Shown here piece by piece: positions 46,438 through 55,621 of a stretch of 64,000 nucleotides of DNA; position 1 is the first letter of the stretch; each line of letters starts with the position of its first letter. The notes under the pieces were generated by a model. It was not told the DNA's origin. It searched no databases and saw only the letters and a program-made list of their open reading frames with translations. The stretch covers positions 992,001 through 1,056,000 of the forward strand of contig NZ_CP038634.1 in assembly GCF_004768545.1 (NCBI RefSeq), read 5' to 3'. A program made the translations under genes and the position numbers. Source of the stretch: Cupriavidus oxalaticus. Lineage in GTDB: Bacteria; Pseudomonadota; Gammaproteobacteria; Burkholderiales; Burkholderiaceae.

Positions 46438-48314
46438 CACGCCACCACCACTTCGCGGAACATGCCCGCATCCATATGCATCATCAGGTGGCAATGCCAG
46501 GCCCAGCGTCCCAGCGCATCGGCGGTGACGAGGAAGCTGATGCGCTGTGCCGGCTGCACGGGGATGGTGTGGCGCCGCGCCTGGAAGCTGCCGTCCGGCG
46601 CTTCCAGTTCGCTCCACATGCCGTGCAGGTGCATCGGGTGAGTCATCATGGTGTCGTTGTGCAGGATAACGCGCAGCCGTTCTCCGTGCTTGAAATAGAT
46701 CGGCGTCGACTTGCCGAACTCCACGCCGTCGAACGACCACGTGTAGCGTTCCATGTTGCCGGTCAGGTGCAGTTCGACTTCGCGGCCCGGGCCGCGCGGA
46801 TCCATCGGTCCGCCGATGGTGTGCTGGTCGGCCAGCGTCAGCACGCGCCGGCCGTTGTTGCGCAGGCCGATGCCGGGATCGTCGAGATTGGTGCGTGCCG
46901 TGTCGACGCGCATGTCGGTGCCGGCGCCATACTCGGTGCGGGCGTGGCGCGCGGCCTTGCTCGGCACCTTGAGCGACGCCTCGGCCGGCATCGCCGCCAT
47001 GCCGTGCTGGCTGTGGTCCATGCCGTGCTGGCTGTGGTCCATGCCCGGCATCGCGCCATGGTTCATCGCGGCCATGCCATGCATGCTGCCGTGGTCCATG
47101 CCATGCGCGCCACCATGACCCATGCCACCCATGTCGCCCATCATGTCCGCCATGGTCAGCCACTCCGGCTTGTCCAGCGCGGGCACGGGCGCCGACAGTC
47201 CTTCGCGCACGGCCAGCGTGCCGCGCGCATACCCGGTGCGGTCGATCGACTGCGCGAAGATGGTGTAGGCGTCGTCCTGCGGCGCGACCACGACGTCGCA
47301 GGTCTCGCCCGGGCCGAAGCGGAATTCGTCGACGGTGACCGGCTCCAGGTCCTGCCCGTCGGCCTGCACCACGCGCAGCTTCAGGCCGGGAATGCGCACG
47401 TCATAGAAGGTATTGCCCGAGCCGTTGATAAAGCGCAGCCGCACGGTTTCGCCGCGGCGGAACAGCCCGGTCCAGTTGCCGGCAGGCGTGACGCCATTGG
47501 TCAGGTAGGTCAGCGTGGCGCCGGACAGGTCCGCGAGATCGGTCGGGCTCATCCGCATCTGGTTCCACATGCGGCGCTTGTCCAGCGCCTGCTTCATCCC
47601 GTCGCGTGCCGCGTCGCGGAAGAAGTCGACGGCGGTCGGCTGGTTGTAGTTGTAGTAGTCGCTCTGCACCTTCAGCTTGGTCAGCACCCGCATCGGGTCT
47701 TCGTCGGTCCAGTCGGACAGCAGTACGGTGTGGTCGCGGTCGGCATGTCCGTGCTCGCGGCCCGCTGCCGGGTCGATGACGATGCCGCCGTAGACGCCTG
47801 TCATCTCCTGGAAACCGGAGTGCGAGTGGTACCAGTAGCTGCCCTGCTGAGCCACCTTGAAGCGGTAGGTGAAGGTCTCGCCCGGGGCAATGCCGGCAAA
47901 GCTGATGCCCGGCACGCCGTCCATCCCGAACGGCAGGATGATGCCGTGCCAGTGGATCGAGGTCGCCTCGCGCAGCCGGTTGGTGACGCGGATGGTGACG
48001 GTGTCGCCCTCGCGCCAGCGCAGCGTCGGGCCCGGCAGCATGCCGTTGATGGTGGTCGCCACCATCGGCTTGCCGGTGAAGTTGACCAGCGACTCGCCGA
48101 TCACGAGGTCGAATTCGGTGCCGCGCAGCACCGGCGCGGTTCCCGCCGCGGCGGCAGCGGTGGCGCGGTGGGGCGTGCCGGCCAGCGCGCTGGCGCCGCC
48201 AAGCCCCGCCAGCCCGGCGACCACGCCGCCGGCCACCAGTCCCTGGACGAAGCGGCGGCGTGGCAGGTCGGGAGGCGTGGGCAGCAAGAGGCCCGTAGGT
48301 CGGTGGCGTCGCAT
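46437..48314 (-). CDS. copA: Periplasmic multicopper oxidase CopA
   Basis: A 625-residue oxidase with a Tat signal (RRRFVQG). Copper sites are complete: HWHGI, HSHSG, HPMHLHG and the type-1 signature HCHLMMHMDAGM. A Met/His-rich region (about residues 365-425, with GMDHSQH repeated in a 21-bp DNA repeat) probably stores Cu. The start 48314 is preferred to 48344 for the signal. It heads copABCD and is divergent from copRS. Confidence 0.93.
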   Translation of the reverse strand: MRRHRPTGLLLPTPPDLPRRRFVQGLVAGGVVAGLAGLGGASALAGTPHRATAAAAAGTAPVLRGTEFDLVIGESLVNFTGKPMVATTINGMLPGPTLRWREGDTVTIRVTNRLREATSIHWHGIILPFGMDGVPGISFAGIAPGETFTYRFKVAQQGSYWYHSHSGFQEMTGVYGGIVIDPAAGREHGHADRDHTVLLSDWTDEDPMRVLTKLKVQSDYYNYNQPTAVDFFRDAARDGMKQALDKRRMWNQMRMSPTDLADLSGATLTYLTNGVTPAGNWTGLFRRGETVRLRFINGSGNTFYDVRIPGLKLRVVQADGQDLEPVTVDEFRFGPGETCDVVVAPQDDAYTIFAQSIDRTGYARGTLAVREGLSAPVPALDKPEWLTMADMMGDMGGMGHGGAHGMDHGSMHGMAAMNHGAMPGMDHSQHGMDHSQHGMAAMPAEASLKVPSKAARHARTEYGAGTDMRVDTARTNLDDPGIGLRNNGRRVLTLADQHTIGGPMDPRGPGREVELHLTGNMERYTWSFDGVEFGKSTPIYFKHGERLRVILHNDTMMTHPMHLHGMWSELEAPDGSFQARRHTIPVQPAQRISFLVTADALGRWAWHCHLMMHMDAGMFREVVVA

Positions 48315-48378
48315 GGCTTCACTTTGTTGATCAAGGCAAGCCAAGCGTAGCTAGCGCCACCCTACCCTCGCCTGACCG

Positions 48379-48413
48379 GAACATGACAATCCGGTAATCT
48401 TCCGGTCATGTTC
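48379..48413. promoter_or_regulatory. Perfect inverted repeat in the copA-copR gap (candidate CopR box)
   Basis: GAACATGAC (48379-48387) and GTCATGTTC (48405-48413) are exact inverted copies 17 bp apart. A second, shorter CCGG inverted repeat lies inside. The element is central to the 158-bp gap between the divergent copA and copR genes, and its spacing is suitable for a dimer of the CopR response regulator. Confidence 0.6.
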
Positions 48414-48472
48414 TCGCGCGCCGCGCGCGCGTACAGTTGCCGCAACCATTGATTGCAAGGAATCCAGGGCCA

Positions 48473-49165
48473 ATGAAGCTTCTCGTAGTGGAAGACGAGT
48501 CCAAGACCGGGGAGTACCTGCGCCAGGGCCTGACGGAAGCGGGCTTTGTCGTCGACCTGGTGCACAACGGCCTGGACGGCCAGCACCTGGCCATGACCGA
48601 GCCCTACGACCTTGTCATCCTCGACGTGATGCTGCCGGACATGGACGGCTGGCGCATCGTACAGGCGCTGCGCGCCGCCGAAAACGCCGTGCCGGTGCTG
48701 TTCCTGACCGCTCGCGACAGCGTGGCGGACCGCGTCAAGGGACTGGAGCTGGGCGCCGACGACTACCTGGTCAAGCCCTTCGCTTTCTCCGAACTGCTGG
48801 CGCGCGTACGCACCCTGCTGCGGCGCGGCGCCGCGCATATGGCGCTCGACCGGATCCAGGTGGCCGACCTTGTGCTCGACCTGGGCCGCCGGCGCGCCAC
48901 ACGGGCCGGGCGCCGCATCACGCTGACCAGCAAGGAGTTCGCGCTGCTCGAACTGCTGGCGCGCCGCCGCGGCGAAGTGCTGCCGCGCTCGCTGATCGCC
49001 TCGCAGGTGTGGGACATGAACTTCGACAGCGACAGCAACGTGATCGACGTGGCCATCCGCCGCCTGCGCGCCAAGATCGACGACGGCTTCGAGCCCCGGC
49101 TGATCCAGACCGTGCGCGGCATGGGCTATGTGCTGGAGGCGCCGGACCCGGAGGATGCGGCATGA
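48473..49165 (+). CDS. copR: Response regulator CopR, OmpR/PhoB type
   Basis: A 230-residue regulator with a receiver domain (residues 1-115; phospho-acceptor Asp51 in VILDVMLP, Lys in YLVKPF) and a winged-helix output domain (from about residue 130) ending in [14 protein letters not shown]. The ATG at 48473 is used. It belongs to the heavy-metal group of OmpR-type regulators and is divergent from copA; its gene overlaps copS by four bases (ATGA). Confidence 0.93.
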   Translation: MKLLVVEDESKTGEYLRQGLTEAGFVVDLVHNGLDGQHLAMTEPYDLVILDVMLPDMDGWRIVQALRAAENAVPVLFLTARDSVADRVKGLELGADDYLVKPFAFSELLARVRTLLRRGAAHMALDRIQVADLVLDLGRRRATRAGRRITLTSKEFALLELLARRRGEVLPRSLIASQVWDMNFDSDSNVIDVAIRRLRAKIDDGFEPRLIQTVRGMGYVLEAPDPEDAA

Positions 49166-50568
49166 AGGCCCGGCTGTCGCTGACGGCGCGGCTCACGATC
49201 CTGTTTTCGCTGTCGTCGGCGGTGGTGCTGCTGGGGCTGGGCGTGCTGATCTGGCTGGCGATGGACAGCCATTTCGCCGACGAAGACTATGCCGTGCTGG
49301 ACGACAACGTGCGCCTGGTCCGCAAGATCGCGGCCGAAGGCCCGATGGCGTCGCTGCCGCAGCGGCTGGGGCAGGCGCTGGAGCACCATCCCGGCTTCGT
49401 CGCCGAGGTGCGCAACGCGGATGGCCAACGCGTGTACGCCACGCATGGCTTCGATTTCGGCCCCGCGCAGGCCGTTGCCACGGCAGCGCAGCGCGATACC
49501 TTCGCCTGGGAGCAGAGCGGACAGGCCTACCGCGGCTTGCGCGCCGTGGCGCAGGTGCCGGGTGCCGGCGCGCTGCGCATCGTGGTCGGCATGGACACCG
49601 CGCTGCATGCGCACTTCATGCAGGCGTTCCGCAAGTCGCTGGCCTTCTACACCGCGCTGGCCGCGCTGGCCAGCGGGCTGCTGGGCTGGTGGGCGGCCCG
49701 CCGCGGGCTGGCGCCGCTGCGCACCATGGCATCGCGCGCACGCACGGTCACCGCGCACAAGCTCGACGAGCGCATGCCGGTGGAAGCGGTGCCGGTGGAA
49801 ATGGCCGACCTGGCCGCCACGCTCAACGCCATGCTCGCGCGGCTGCAGGACGACTTCAGGCGCCTGTCGGAATTCTCCTCCGACCTGGCGCATGAGTTGC
49901 GCACGCCGATCACCAACCTGATGACGCAGACCGACGTGGTGCTGTCGCAGCCGCGCGATGCGGCCAAGTACCGCGAGGTGCTGGCGTCAAACGCCGAGGA
50001 GCTGCAGCGGCTCGCGCGCATGGTGTCCGACATGCTGTTCCTGGCCAAGATGGAACACGGCATCACGCTGCCCAGCGCCGAGCCCATCACGCTCGAGCAG
50101 GAAGTCGCGGCCCTGTTCGACTTCTACGATGCGCTGGCAGAAGACAAGGGCGTGCAGCTGCGGCAGCACGGCAGCGGCCGCATCACCGGCGACCGGCTGA
50201 TGGTGCGGCGCGCGCTCAGCAACCTGCTGTCGAACGCGCTGCGGCACGCCGCCGCGGGCAAGCCGATCGTGGTGACGATCGTGCCGCGCGCCAGCGCGCA
50301 GGACGGCGCGGACGCAGTGGATATCGTGGTCGAAAACGAAGGCGAAACCATTCCGCCCGAATTCGTGCCGTCGCTGTTCGACCGTTTTTCGCGCGCCGAC
50401 AAGTCGCGGGCGCGGCCAGAATCGGACGGCACCGGGCTGGGCCTGGCGATCACGCAGGCGATCATGGCCGCGCACGGCGGCGCCATCGCCGCCGAGTCAA
50501 TCGCGGGCAGGACGCGCTTCGTGCTGACGTTCCGCGCGCGGCGCGAACGGGACACCGTGCGGACTTGA
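49162..50568 (+). CDS. copS: Heavy-metal sensor histidine kinase CopS
   Basis: A 468-residue kinase. Two TM helices (about residues 10-35 and 155-180) flank a periplasmic copper-sensing loop. A HAMP domain with [15 protein letters not shown], a dimerisation domain with the His box [13 protein letters not shown], and an ATPase domain with [11 protein letters not shown]-box and GTGLGLAI motifs are present. The start ATG 49162 overlaps the copR stop. Confidence 0.92.
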   Translation: MKARLSLTARLTILFSLSSAVVLLGLGVLIWLAMDSHFADEDYAVLDDNVRLVRKIAAEGPMASLPQRLGQALEHHPGFVAEVRNADGQRVYATHGFDFGPAQAVATAAQRDTFAWEQSGQAYRGLRAVAQVPGAGALRIVVGMDTALHAHFMQAFRKSLAFYTALAALASGLLGWWAARRGLAPLRTMASRARTVTAHKLDERMPVEAVPVEMADLAATLNAMLARLQDDFRRLSEFSSDLAHELRTPITNLMTQTDVVLSQPRDAAKYREVLASNAEELQRLARMVSDMLFLAKMEHGITLPSAEPITLEQEVAALFDFYDALAEDKGVQLRQHGSGRITGDRLMVRRALSNLLSNALRHAAAGKPIVVTIVPRASAQDGADAVDIVVENEGETIPPEFVPSLFDRFSRADKSRARPESDGTGLGLAITQAIMAAHGGAIAAESIAGRTRFVLTFRARRERDTVRT

Positions 50569-50642
50569 CGGCCGGCGGGCTGCACGGCGCGCAAAAAAAA
50601 CGCCCGAGCCAGTAAGGCCGTTGGGGGAGCTGGCAAGGGCGC

Positions 50643-50672
50643 AAAAACCGCCGGATGCGGCTCCAGCGGCGG
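50643..50672 (-). terminator. Intrinsic terminator of the CHASE2 kinase gene
   Basis: On the minus strand CCGCCG and CGGCGG form a 6-bp stem with a 13-nt loop, followed by TTTTT. It is 60 bp downstream of the kinase stop. Confidence 0.6.
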
Positions 50673-50732
50673 TCCGATGCTACGCAATTCCGCCCTGATC
50701 GAATGGCAACAATTGTGTCGGCGGACCCGCGC

Positions 50733-53282
50733 TTAACCCGCCGGCAATGCGATCCGGAATGTCGCGCCGGCACCTGCCGCGCTCTGCACCGTGACCTTGC
50801 CGCCATGCCGCTCGGCCACCGCGCGCACCAGCACCAGGCCCAGCCCCGTGCCGTCCGGCGCGCCCTGCCGGCCCTCGTGCAGGCGCACGAAGGGCTCGAA
50901 CAGCCGCGCCTGGTCGGCCTCGTCGATGCCGGGGCCGTGGTCCTGCACCGCGATCACGAAATGCTGGTGCGCGTGCGTCAGCGTCACCGCCACCTCGGCA
51001 CCGTGTGGGCTAAATTTGATCGCGTTGCTGACCACGTTGGCGATGGCCCGCACCAGCAGCGCGGGCTCGCCACGCAGCACGGCGGGCTCGTCGGGCAGGT
51101 CGACCTGCAGCGATACGCTGCGGGCATTGGCCAGCGCCCATAGCTGATCGGTGGCATCCAGCACCAGGCCGCCAAGCTCGACCTCGGTAAAGGCGAGCGA
51201 CTGCGACTCGGCGCGCGCCACGCTGATGAAATCGTCGGCCAGCGTCATGGTGCGGCGCGCGTGGGCGGCGATGCGGTGCAGCACGGCGTGCGCGGCGCGA
51301 TGGTGGCCGTCGTCGGTGTCGGTGTCGGCGGCGTCATCGGTGTCTGCGATGTCGGCGGCATTGCGGCGGGCGCGGCGCTCGTGCAGCTCGATCAGCGCCA
51401 GGATCGATGCCTGCGGCGAGCGCATGTCATGCGACAGGAAGCGCAGCATCTGCTCGCGCTGGCGCTCGGCCACGCGGATCGCCGTGATGTCGGTGACGCT
51501 GACGATCAGCCCCGCCACCGCGCCGGATTCTCCGTGCAGCGGCGCGCCGTGCACCAGGTAGCGGCGGTCGCCACGCCCGGCCACCTCGATGCCGCCCTCG
51601 GGCACGGGCTCCTGCCCCGGCCGGACCCCGGCATGGCGGTCATGCAGCGCGTGCCAGTACGCCAGCGCCGGCGCGGGCGCCGGGAACAGCGCCTCGATCA
51701 CGTCGCGGATCGGCGGGCGCGGCTGGCCGGAATCGCCTGCCGCGGCCATGTTCCCGAGCACCGCCGGCGCCAGCGCCACGCAGCGGCGGTTGGCCAGCAT
51801 CACGCCGCCCGCCAGGTCGCAGATGGCGGTGGCATCGGGCAGGCTTTCCACCCCGTCGGAGAGGAATCGGCGCATGCCGCGCAGCCTGGCGCTCATACCA
51901 TAGACGGCGCGCATGCGGCTGTCCAGCGTGGCGCCGGTGTAGTGCGGTGCCGGCATCAGTCCCGGCTCGCGCTCCAGCCGCGCCAGTTCGTCGGCCAGGA
52001 AGCGCAGCGCCGCTTCCTGGCGGCGCCACGCCCACAGCGGGTAGAACAGCAGGCAGCCCAGCGCCGCCGCGGCCGGGGCGAACCAGAACCGTGCTAACGC
52101 CAGCAGCGCCAGCGAGCCGCCCAGCAGGGCCGCCAGCAGCAGCCCGGTGGCGACCAGCGCGCCACGCGGCGGCAAACGCAGCGCGGCCAGCGCCGCCAGC
52201 AGCACCGCCAGCAGCGTTCCCGCGAGCTGCCAGCCGCGCGGCACCGCCAGGATGGCGTCGCCGTCGGTCAGCGCCTGCAGCGTATTGGCCAGGATCTCGA
52301 CGCCGCTCATGCCGCGGCCGTCGCGCGACACCGGGGTGGGCAGCACATCGCCCATGCCGGTGGCCATGGCGCCGACCAGCACCGCCTTGCCGGCAAAGCG
52401 CGCGGGATCGACGCGGCCTTCCAGCACGTCGCGCGCCGACACGCGCGCAAAGGTGCCGGGCGGGCCGGCGTAGGGAATGCGCAGGCGGCCGCTGCGCTGC
52501 CAGCCGTTGCTTTCGGCGACGCGAGCGGCTTCGTGGCGGTAGCTGTCGAGCGCGCGCGGTGCGCGTCCCGGTTCTGCCAGCATGCCGGCCATCACCGCCG
52601 CAAGGTGCGGCACGCCGGCGCCCTCGACCGGCTGCGGCCCTTCGCGCAGCCAGACCTGGCGCGCCACGCCGTCGGTATCGACCACCATGTTGATATGGCC
52701 CACCGCGGCGCCCAGCCCCGCCAGCGGATAGCGCACCAGCATGCCGCCGGTGCCGCCGGTGCTCGGTTCGGCCACCACCGGCAGCACCACATTGCCCGCC
52801 TGCGCCAGGCTGCGCGCCAGCAGCGCATCGTCCTGCGGATAGCGGGTGTCGCGCTCGGACAGGATCACGTCGACGCCGATCACGCGCGGGCCGCCGGCGG
52901 CAATGCGCTCGACCAGTTGCCCCAGCACCGCGCGGCGCCAGGGCCAGCGGCCGATGGCGGTGATGCTGGCGTCGTCGATGGCGACGATGACGATGTCGTC
53001 GCGGGCGGGATGGTGCTGGGCGGCGATGGCGGTGTCGTAGGCGGCCAGGTCGGCGCGTTCGGTCCAGCCCTGGCGCGCGGCCAGCAGCACCAGCGCCAGC
53101 ACCGCCGCGACCAGCACGCACCATTCTGCCAGCGTGCGGCGGCCGAAGGCGCGCCCCGGCGCGATCGGCGCGTCCGGCTCCGGCGCCGCGGCGGGCTCAG
53201 TGGAGGCGGATGCGGCCACCGCCAACCGTCCCGCCACCCGCGCCGCCACCTGTCCCGCCACCCGCGCCGATGGCACCGCCAT
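50733..53282 (-). CDS. CHASE2-PAS histidine kinase
   Basis: An 849-residue sensor kinase. TM1 (about residues 55-75) leads to a large periplasmic CHASE2 domain (about residues 80-340, with IVIVAIDDASITAIGRWPWRRAVLGQL, DVILSERD and FAGKAVLVGAMATGMGDVLPTPV). A group of three helices follows, then a PAS-like domain, the H-box FLSHDMRSPQASILAL and an ATPase domain ending GTGLGL. ATG 53282 overlaps the stop of the preceding LysM-FecR gene by 86 bp; GTG 53219 is an alternative start. The signalling partner is presumably the regulator encoded two genes earlier. Confidence 0.88.
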   Translation of the reverse strand: MAVPSARVAGQVAARVAGRLAVAASASTEPAAAPEPDAPIAPGRAFGRRTLAEWCVLVAAVLALVLLAARQGWTERADLAAYDTAIAAQHHPARDDIVIVAIDDASITAIGRWPWRRAVLGQLVERIAAGGPRVIGVDVILSERDTRYPQDDALLARSLAQAGNVVLPVVAEPSTGGTGGMLVRYPLAGLGAAVGHINMVVDTDGVARQVWLREGPQPVEGAGVPHLAAVMAGMLAEPGRAPRALDSYRHEAARVAESNGWQRSGRLRIPYAGPPGTFARVSARDVLEGRVDPARFAGKAVLVGAMATGMGDVLPTPVSRDGRGMSGVEILANTLQALTDGDAILAVPRGWQLAGTLLAVLLAALAALRLPPRGALVATGLLLAALLGGSLALLALARFWFAPAAAALGCLLFYPLWAWRRQEAALRFLADELARLEREPGLMPAPHYTGATLDSRMRAVYGMSARLRGMRRFLSDGVESLPDATAICDLAGGVMLANRRCVALAPAVLGNMAAAGDSGQPRPPIRDVIEALFPAPAPALAYWHALHDRHAGVRPGQEPVPEGGIEVAGRGDRRYLVHGAPLHGESGAVAGLIVSVTDITAIRVAERQREQMLRFLSHDMRSPQASILALIELHERRARRNAADIADTDDAADTDTDDGHHRAAHAVLHRIAAHARRTMTLADDFISVARAESQSLAFTEVELGGLVLDATDQLWALANARSVSLQVDLPDEPAVLRGEPALLVRAIANVVSNAIKFSPHGAEVAVTLTHAHQHFVIAVQDHGPGIDEADQARLFEPFVRLHEGRQGAPDGTGLGLVLVRAVAERHGGKVTVQSAAGAGATFRIALPAG

Positions 53283-54900
53283 TGCCGTCCATCAGGTAGG
53301 TGAAGACCTCGATGCGCTGCGGCGTGGAGAAGGCCGCCGGGTCGGGCGCTGTCCCCGGCGCCGCGCGGGCGACCCGCACGTAGTAGACGCCGGGCGCCGG
53401 ACGCGGCAGCTCGATGGCGTTGGTTTCGCTGTGCTGGTCCACCAGCAGCGTGGCAAAGCCGGCATCGGCCGACAACTGGACCCGGTAGCCGGTGCCCGCG
53501 CCACGGTCGGCGGGCCAGCCGATCTGCAGTGTCTTGCCGTCGTCCTGCATCGACGGCACCGGGCCCGGCGGCTCGACGCGATAGGCGACCGGCGCCGACC
53601 AGGGACCGGGCCGGCCCGCGGCGTCGACGCTGCGCACGCGCCACCAGTACTGGCCCGGCGCCTGCGGCTGCGCGCTGGCCGGCTCGGCGGCGGGATGCAG
53701 TGCCACCTCGCTGGCGAAGCCGGCATCCGTGGCCACGGCCAGTTCATAGCTGCCGGCGCCGGGCACCGCCGCCCAGGCGAACGCCACCGTCTCGCCATAG
53801 CGCACCGCATCGGCGGCTGGCTGCAGCGTGAACGGCGCTGGCGGGTTCAGCCGCACGGCCACCGGCGCCTGCGCGGCAAGGCCGGTCAGCCGGTTGGCGT
53901 CGATGGCGCTGACGGCAAGATAGAGCGTGCCTTCCGGCAGGCCCTCCGGACGCGCGCGGGTGTCGGTGGTGGTGCCGCTCCAGGCCAGTTCGGTCAGCGC
54001 CGCGTCGCGCGCCACCGTGACACGGTACGCGCTGGCGCCGGGCACCGGCTGCCAGGCGGCGTCGAAGGCCGGGCCCAGCACGGTATCGGCGGGGGGCAGC
54101 AACACCGGCGCCGGCAACAGCGCCACCGGCTGCGACAGCCGGCCACGATCGGACACGCCGACGCCGTAGCCGGCGCTCACTTGCGCCGCCGCCGTCATGG
54201 CGCGACCGGCGGGTACGGGCCTGGCCTGGCGCGCCGCGCTGATGCCCACGCGGCCTTCCAGCACCTCGCTGCGGCTGCCGGCGGCGTCGGCCGCAACCCG
54301 GTAGCTGGTGCCGCGCACGCCCGTGACCATCATCGGCGTATGCAGCTCGAAGCGGCCCACGCCGCTGCCCTCGGGCGCCACGCGGGTATCGGCGCCGCCC
54401 TGGTCGATGCGGATCACGGTATCGGTCAGGCCGCTGCGCGCGAACGTACGCAGCCGGCGCACGGCCACCGTGGTATTTGGCGGCAACGTGATGCGGCTGC
54501 GATCGGGCAGTTCCAGCGTGACCGAGCCGGCCGCCGGGGTCTCGATCCGTGCCGATTCGTCCAGCGACATGCCCACCTGCACCGCACGGCCGTTGGCGCG
54601 CACTTCGCCGTTGACATAGACCACGCGCGCCGACGCGGCCTGCTCGGGGATCTGGCTCAGCGGGATGCGCAGCCGCGAACCGGGCACCAGCCGGTAGGGA
54701 TCCGCCACGCCGTTGAGCCGCTGCAGCGTGCGCCAGCCATCGGACGAGGCCATGTAGCGCTCGGCCAGCCCGATCAGGGTATCGCCCGGCTCCACCAGGT
54801 ACAGGAAATCGGCGCCCTCCGCGCCCGCCGGCCCGCCCTGGGCCGGACCCGCCACGCCGGCCAACCAGGCCAGCGCAGCCGTGCCAATCCACTTACGCAT
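53197..54900 (-). CDS. LysM-FecR protein with Fn3-like repeats
   Basis: A 567-residue secreted protein. A signal peptide (WIGTAALAWLAGVAGPAQG) is followed by a LysM peptidoglycan-binding module (about residues 32-82, YLVEPGDTLIGLAERYM), a FecR-like domain (about residues 95-215, with VNGEVRANGRAVQVGMSLDESARIETPAAGSVTLELPDRS and VTGVRGTSYRV), and three Fn3-like/PKD-like repeats containing AYRVTVARDAALTE, SYELAVATDAGFAS and GYRVQLSADAGFAT. It ends in a Gly-rich tail coded by a 24-bp DNA repeat. The start overlaps the regulator stop by eight bases. Confidence 0.85.
   Translation of the reverse strand: MRKWIGTAALAWLAGVAGPAQGGPAGAEGADFLYLVEPGDTLIGLAERYMASSDGWRTLQRLNGVADPYRLVPGSRLRIPLSQIPEQAASARVVYVNGEVRANGRAVQVGMSLDESARIETPAAGSVTLELPDRSRITLPPNTTVAVRRLRTFARSGLTDTVIRIDQGGADTRVAPEGSGVGRFELHTPMMVTGVRGTSYRVAADAAGSRSEVLEGRVGISAARQARPVPAGRAMTAAAQVSAGYGVGVSDRGRLSQPVALLPAPVLLPPADTVLGPAFDAAWQPVPGASAYRVTVARDAALTELAWSGTTTDTRARPEGLPEGTLYLAVSAIDANRLTGLAAQAPVAVRLNPPAPFTLQPAADAVRYGETVAFAWAAVPGAGSYELAVATDAGFASEVALHPAAEPASAQPQAPGQYWWRVRSVDAAGRPGPWSAPVAYRVEPPGPVPSMQDDGKTLQIGWPADRGAGTGYRVQLSADAGFATLLVDQHSETNAIELPRPAPGVYYVRVARAAPGTAPDPAAFSTPQRIEVFTYLMDGNGGAIGAGGGTGGGAGGGTVGGGRIRLH
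53228..53269. repeat. 24-bp direct repeat read in two frames
   Basis: GTCCCGCCACCCGCGCCG occurs at 53228-53245 and 53252-53269 with a 24-bp period. It encodes the Gly-rich tail of the LysM-FecR protein in one frame and the VAGR/VAA-rich N-terminus of the CHASE2 kinase in another. Confidence 0.7.
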
Positions 54901-55621
54901 CCGCCGCGGCCTCGTCAGCTTCCGCTTCGCCAGCGGAAATTTCCTCAAAGCGATAGCCGTGCGAATACACCGACGTCAGCCGCACGCCGTTTTCGGGGCG
55001 CAACGCCAGCTTCAGCCGCAGCCGCGAGATATGGGTATCGAGCGTGCGCGAGCCGGCGCCCATGGCGCGGCCCCAGACCGCCTGCTCCACCACCTCGCGC
55101 GCCAGCAGGCGCCCGGTATTGCGGAACAGGAACAGGGCCAGCTCATACTCGCGCGGCGACAGCTGCACGGGCTGGCTGCCGATGGTAATGGCGCGGGTAT
55201 GGGGATCGACGGTGTAGTTACCGCGCCGGATCAGCTCGACTTCCTGCGCGGCCTCGGGATAGGCGCGGCGCAGCAGCGAGCGCACGCGCGCGACCAGCTC
55301 GCCGGCGCGGATGGGCTTGAGCATGTAGTCGTCGGCGCCGACGCTCAGGCCGGCGACGATGTCGGCCTCGCCGGTACGGCTGGTGACAAACAGGATCGGC
55401 GGCATGTTGCCGGACTTCTGGCGCACCCAGCTGACCAGTTCATAGCCGCTGGTGCCGGGCAACTGCCAGTCGACCATCAGCAGGTCAAACGCCCGTTCGC
55501 GCAGCGCGCGCAGGAAATCGGCGCCATTGGCGAACGATTCGCACTCGAAACCGGCCTCGCCCAAAATCTGCCGGATCAGTTCGGCCTGATCCGGATCGTC
55601 CTCCACCGAGGCAATTCTCAT
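54893..55621 (-). CDS. OmpR-family response regulator
   Basis: A 242-residue protein with a receiver domain (phospho-acceptor Asp51 in LLMVDWQLP, Lys in YMLKPI) and a winged-helix output domain with LDTHISRLRLKL and SVYSHGYRFEEI. GGGGGAG lies before the ATG at 55621; an extension to 55696 is not accepted. An acidic C-terminal tail (AEADEAAADA) follows. It heads the operon with the LysM-FecR protein and CHASE2 kinase, which supports a three-part signalling unit. Confidence 0.9.
   Translation of the reverse strand: MRIASVEDDPDQAELIRQILGEAGFECESFANGADFLRALRERAFDLLMVDWQLPGTSGYELVSWVRQKSGNMPPILFVTSRTGEADIVAGLSVGADDYMLKPIRAGELVARVRSLLRRAYPEAAQEVELIRRGNYTVDPHTRAITIGSQPVQLSPREYELALFLFRNTGRLLAREVVEQAVWGRAMGAGSRTLDTHISRLRLKLALRPENGVRLTSVYSHGYRFEEISAGEAEADEAAADA

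Noticed and set aside
53211..53285. Repeat array resembling a small CRISPR
   Set aside because: Units are 18 to 24 bp, two copies only, and coding in two genes; there are no spacers or cas genes.
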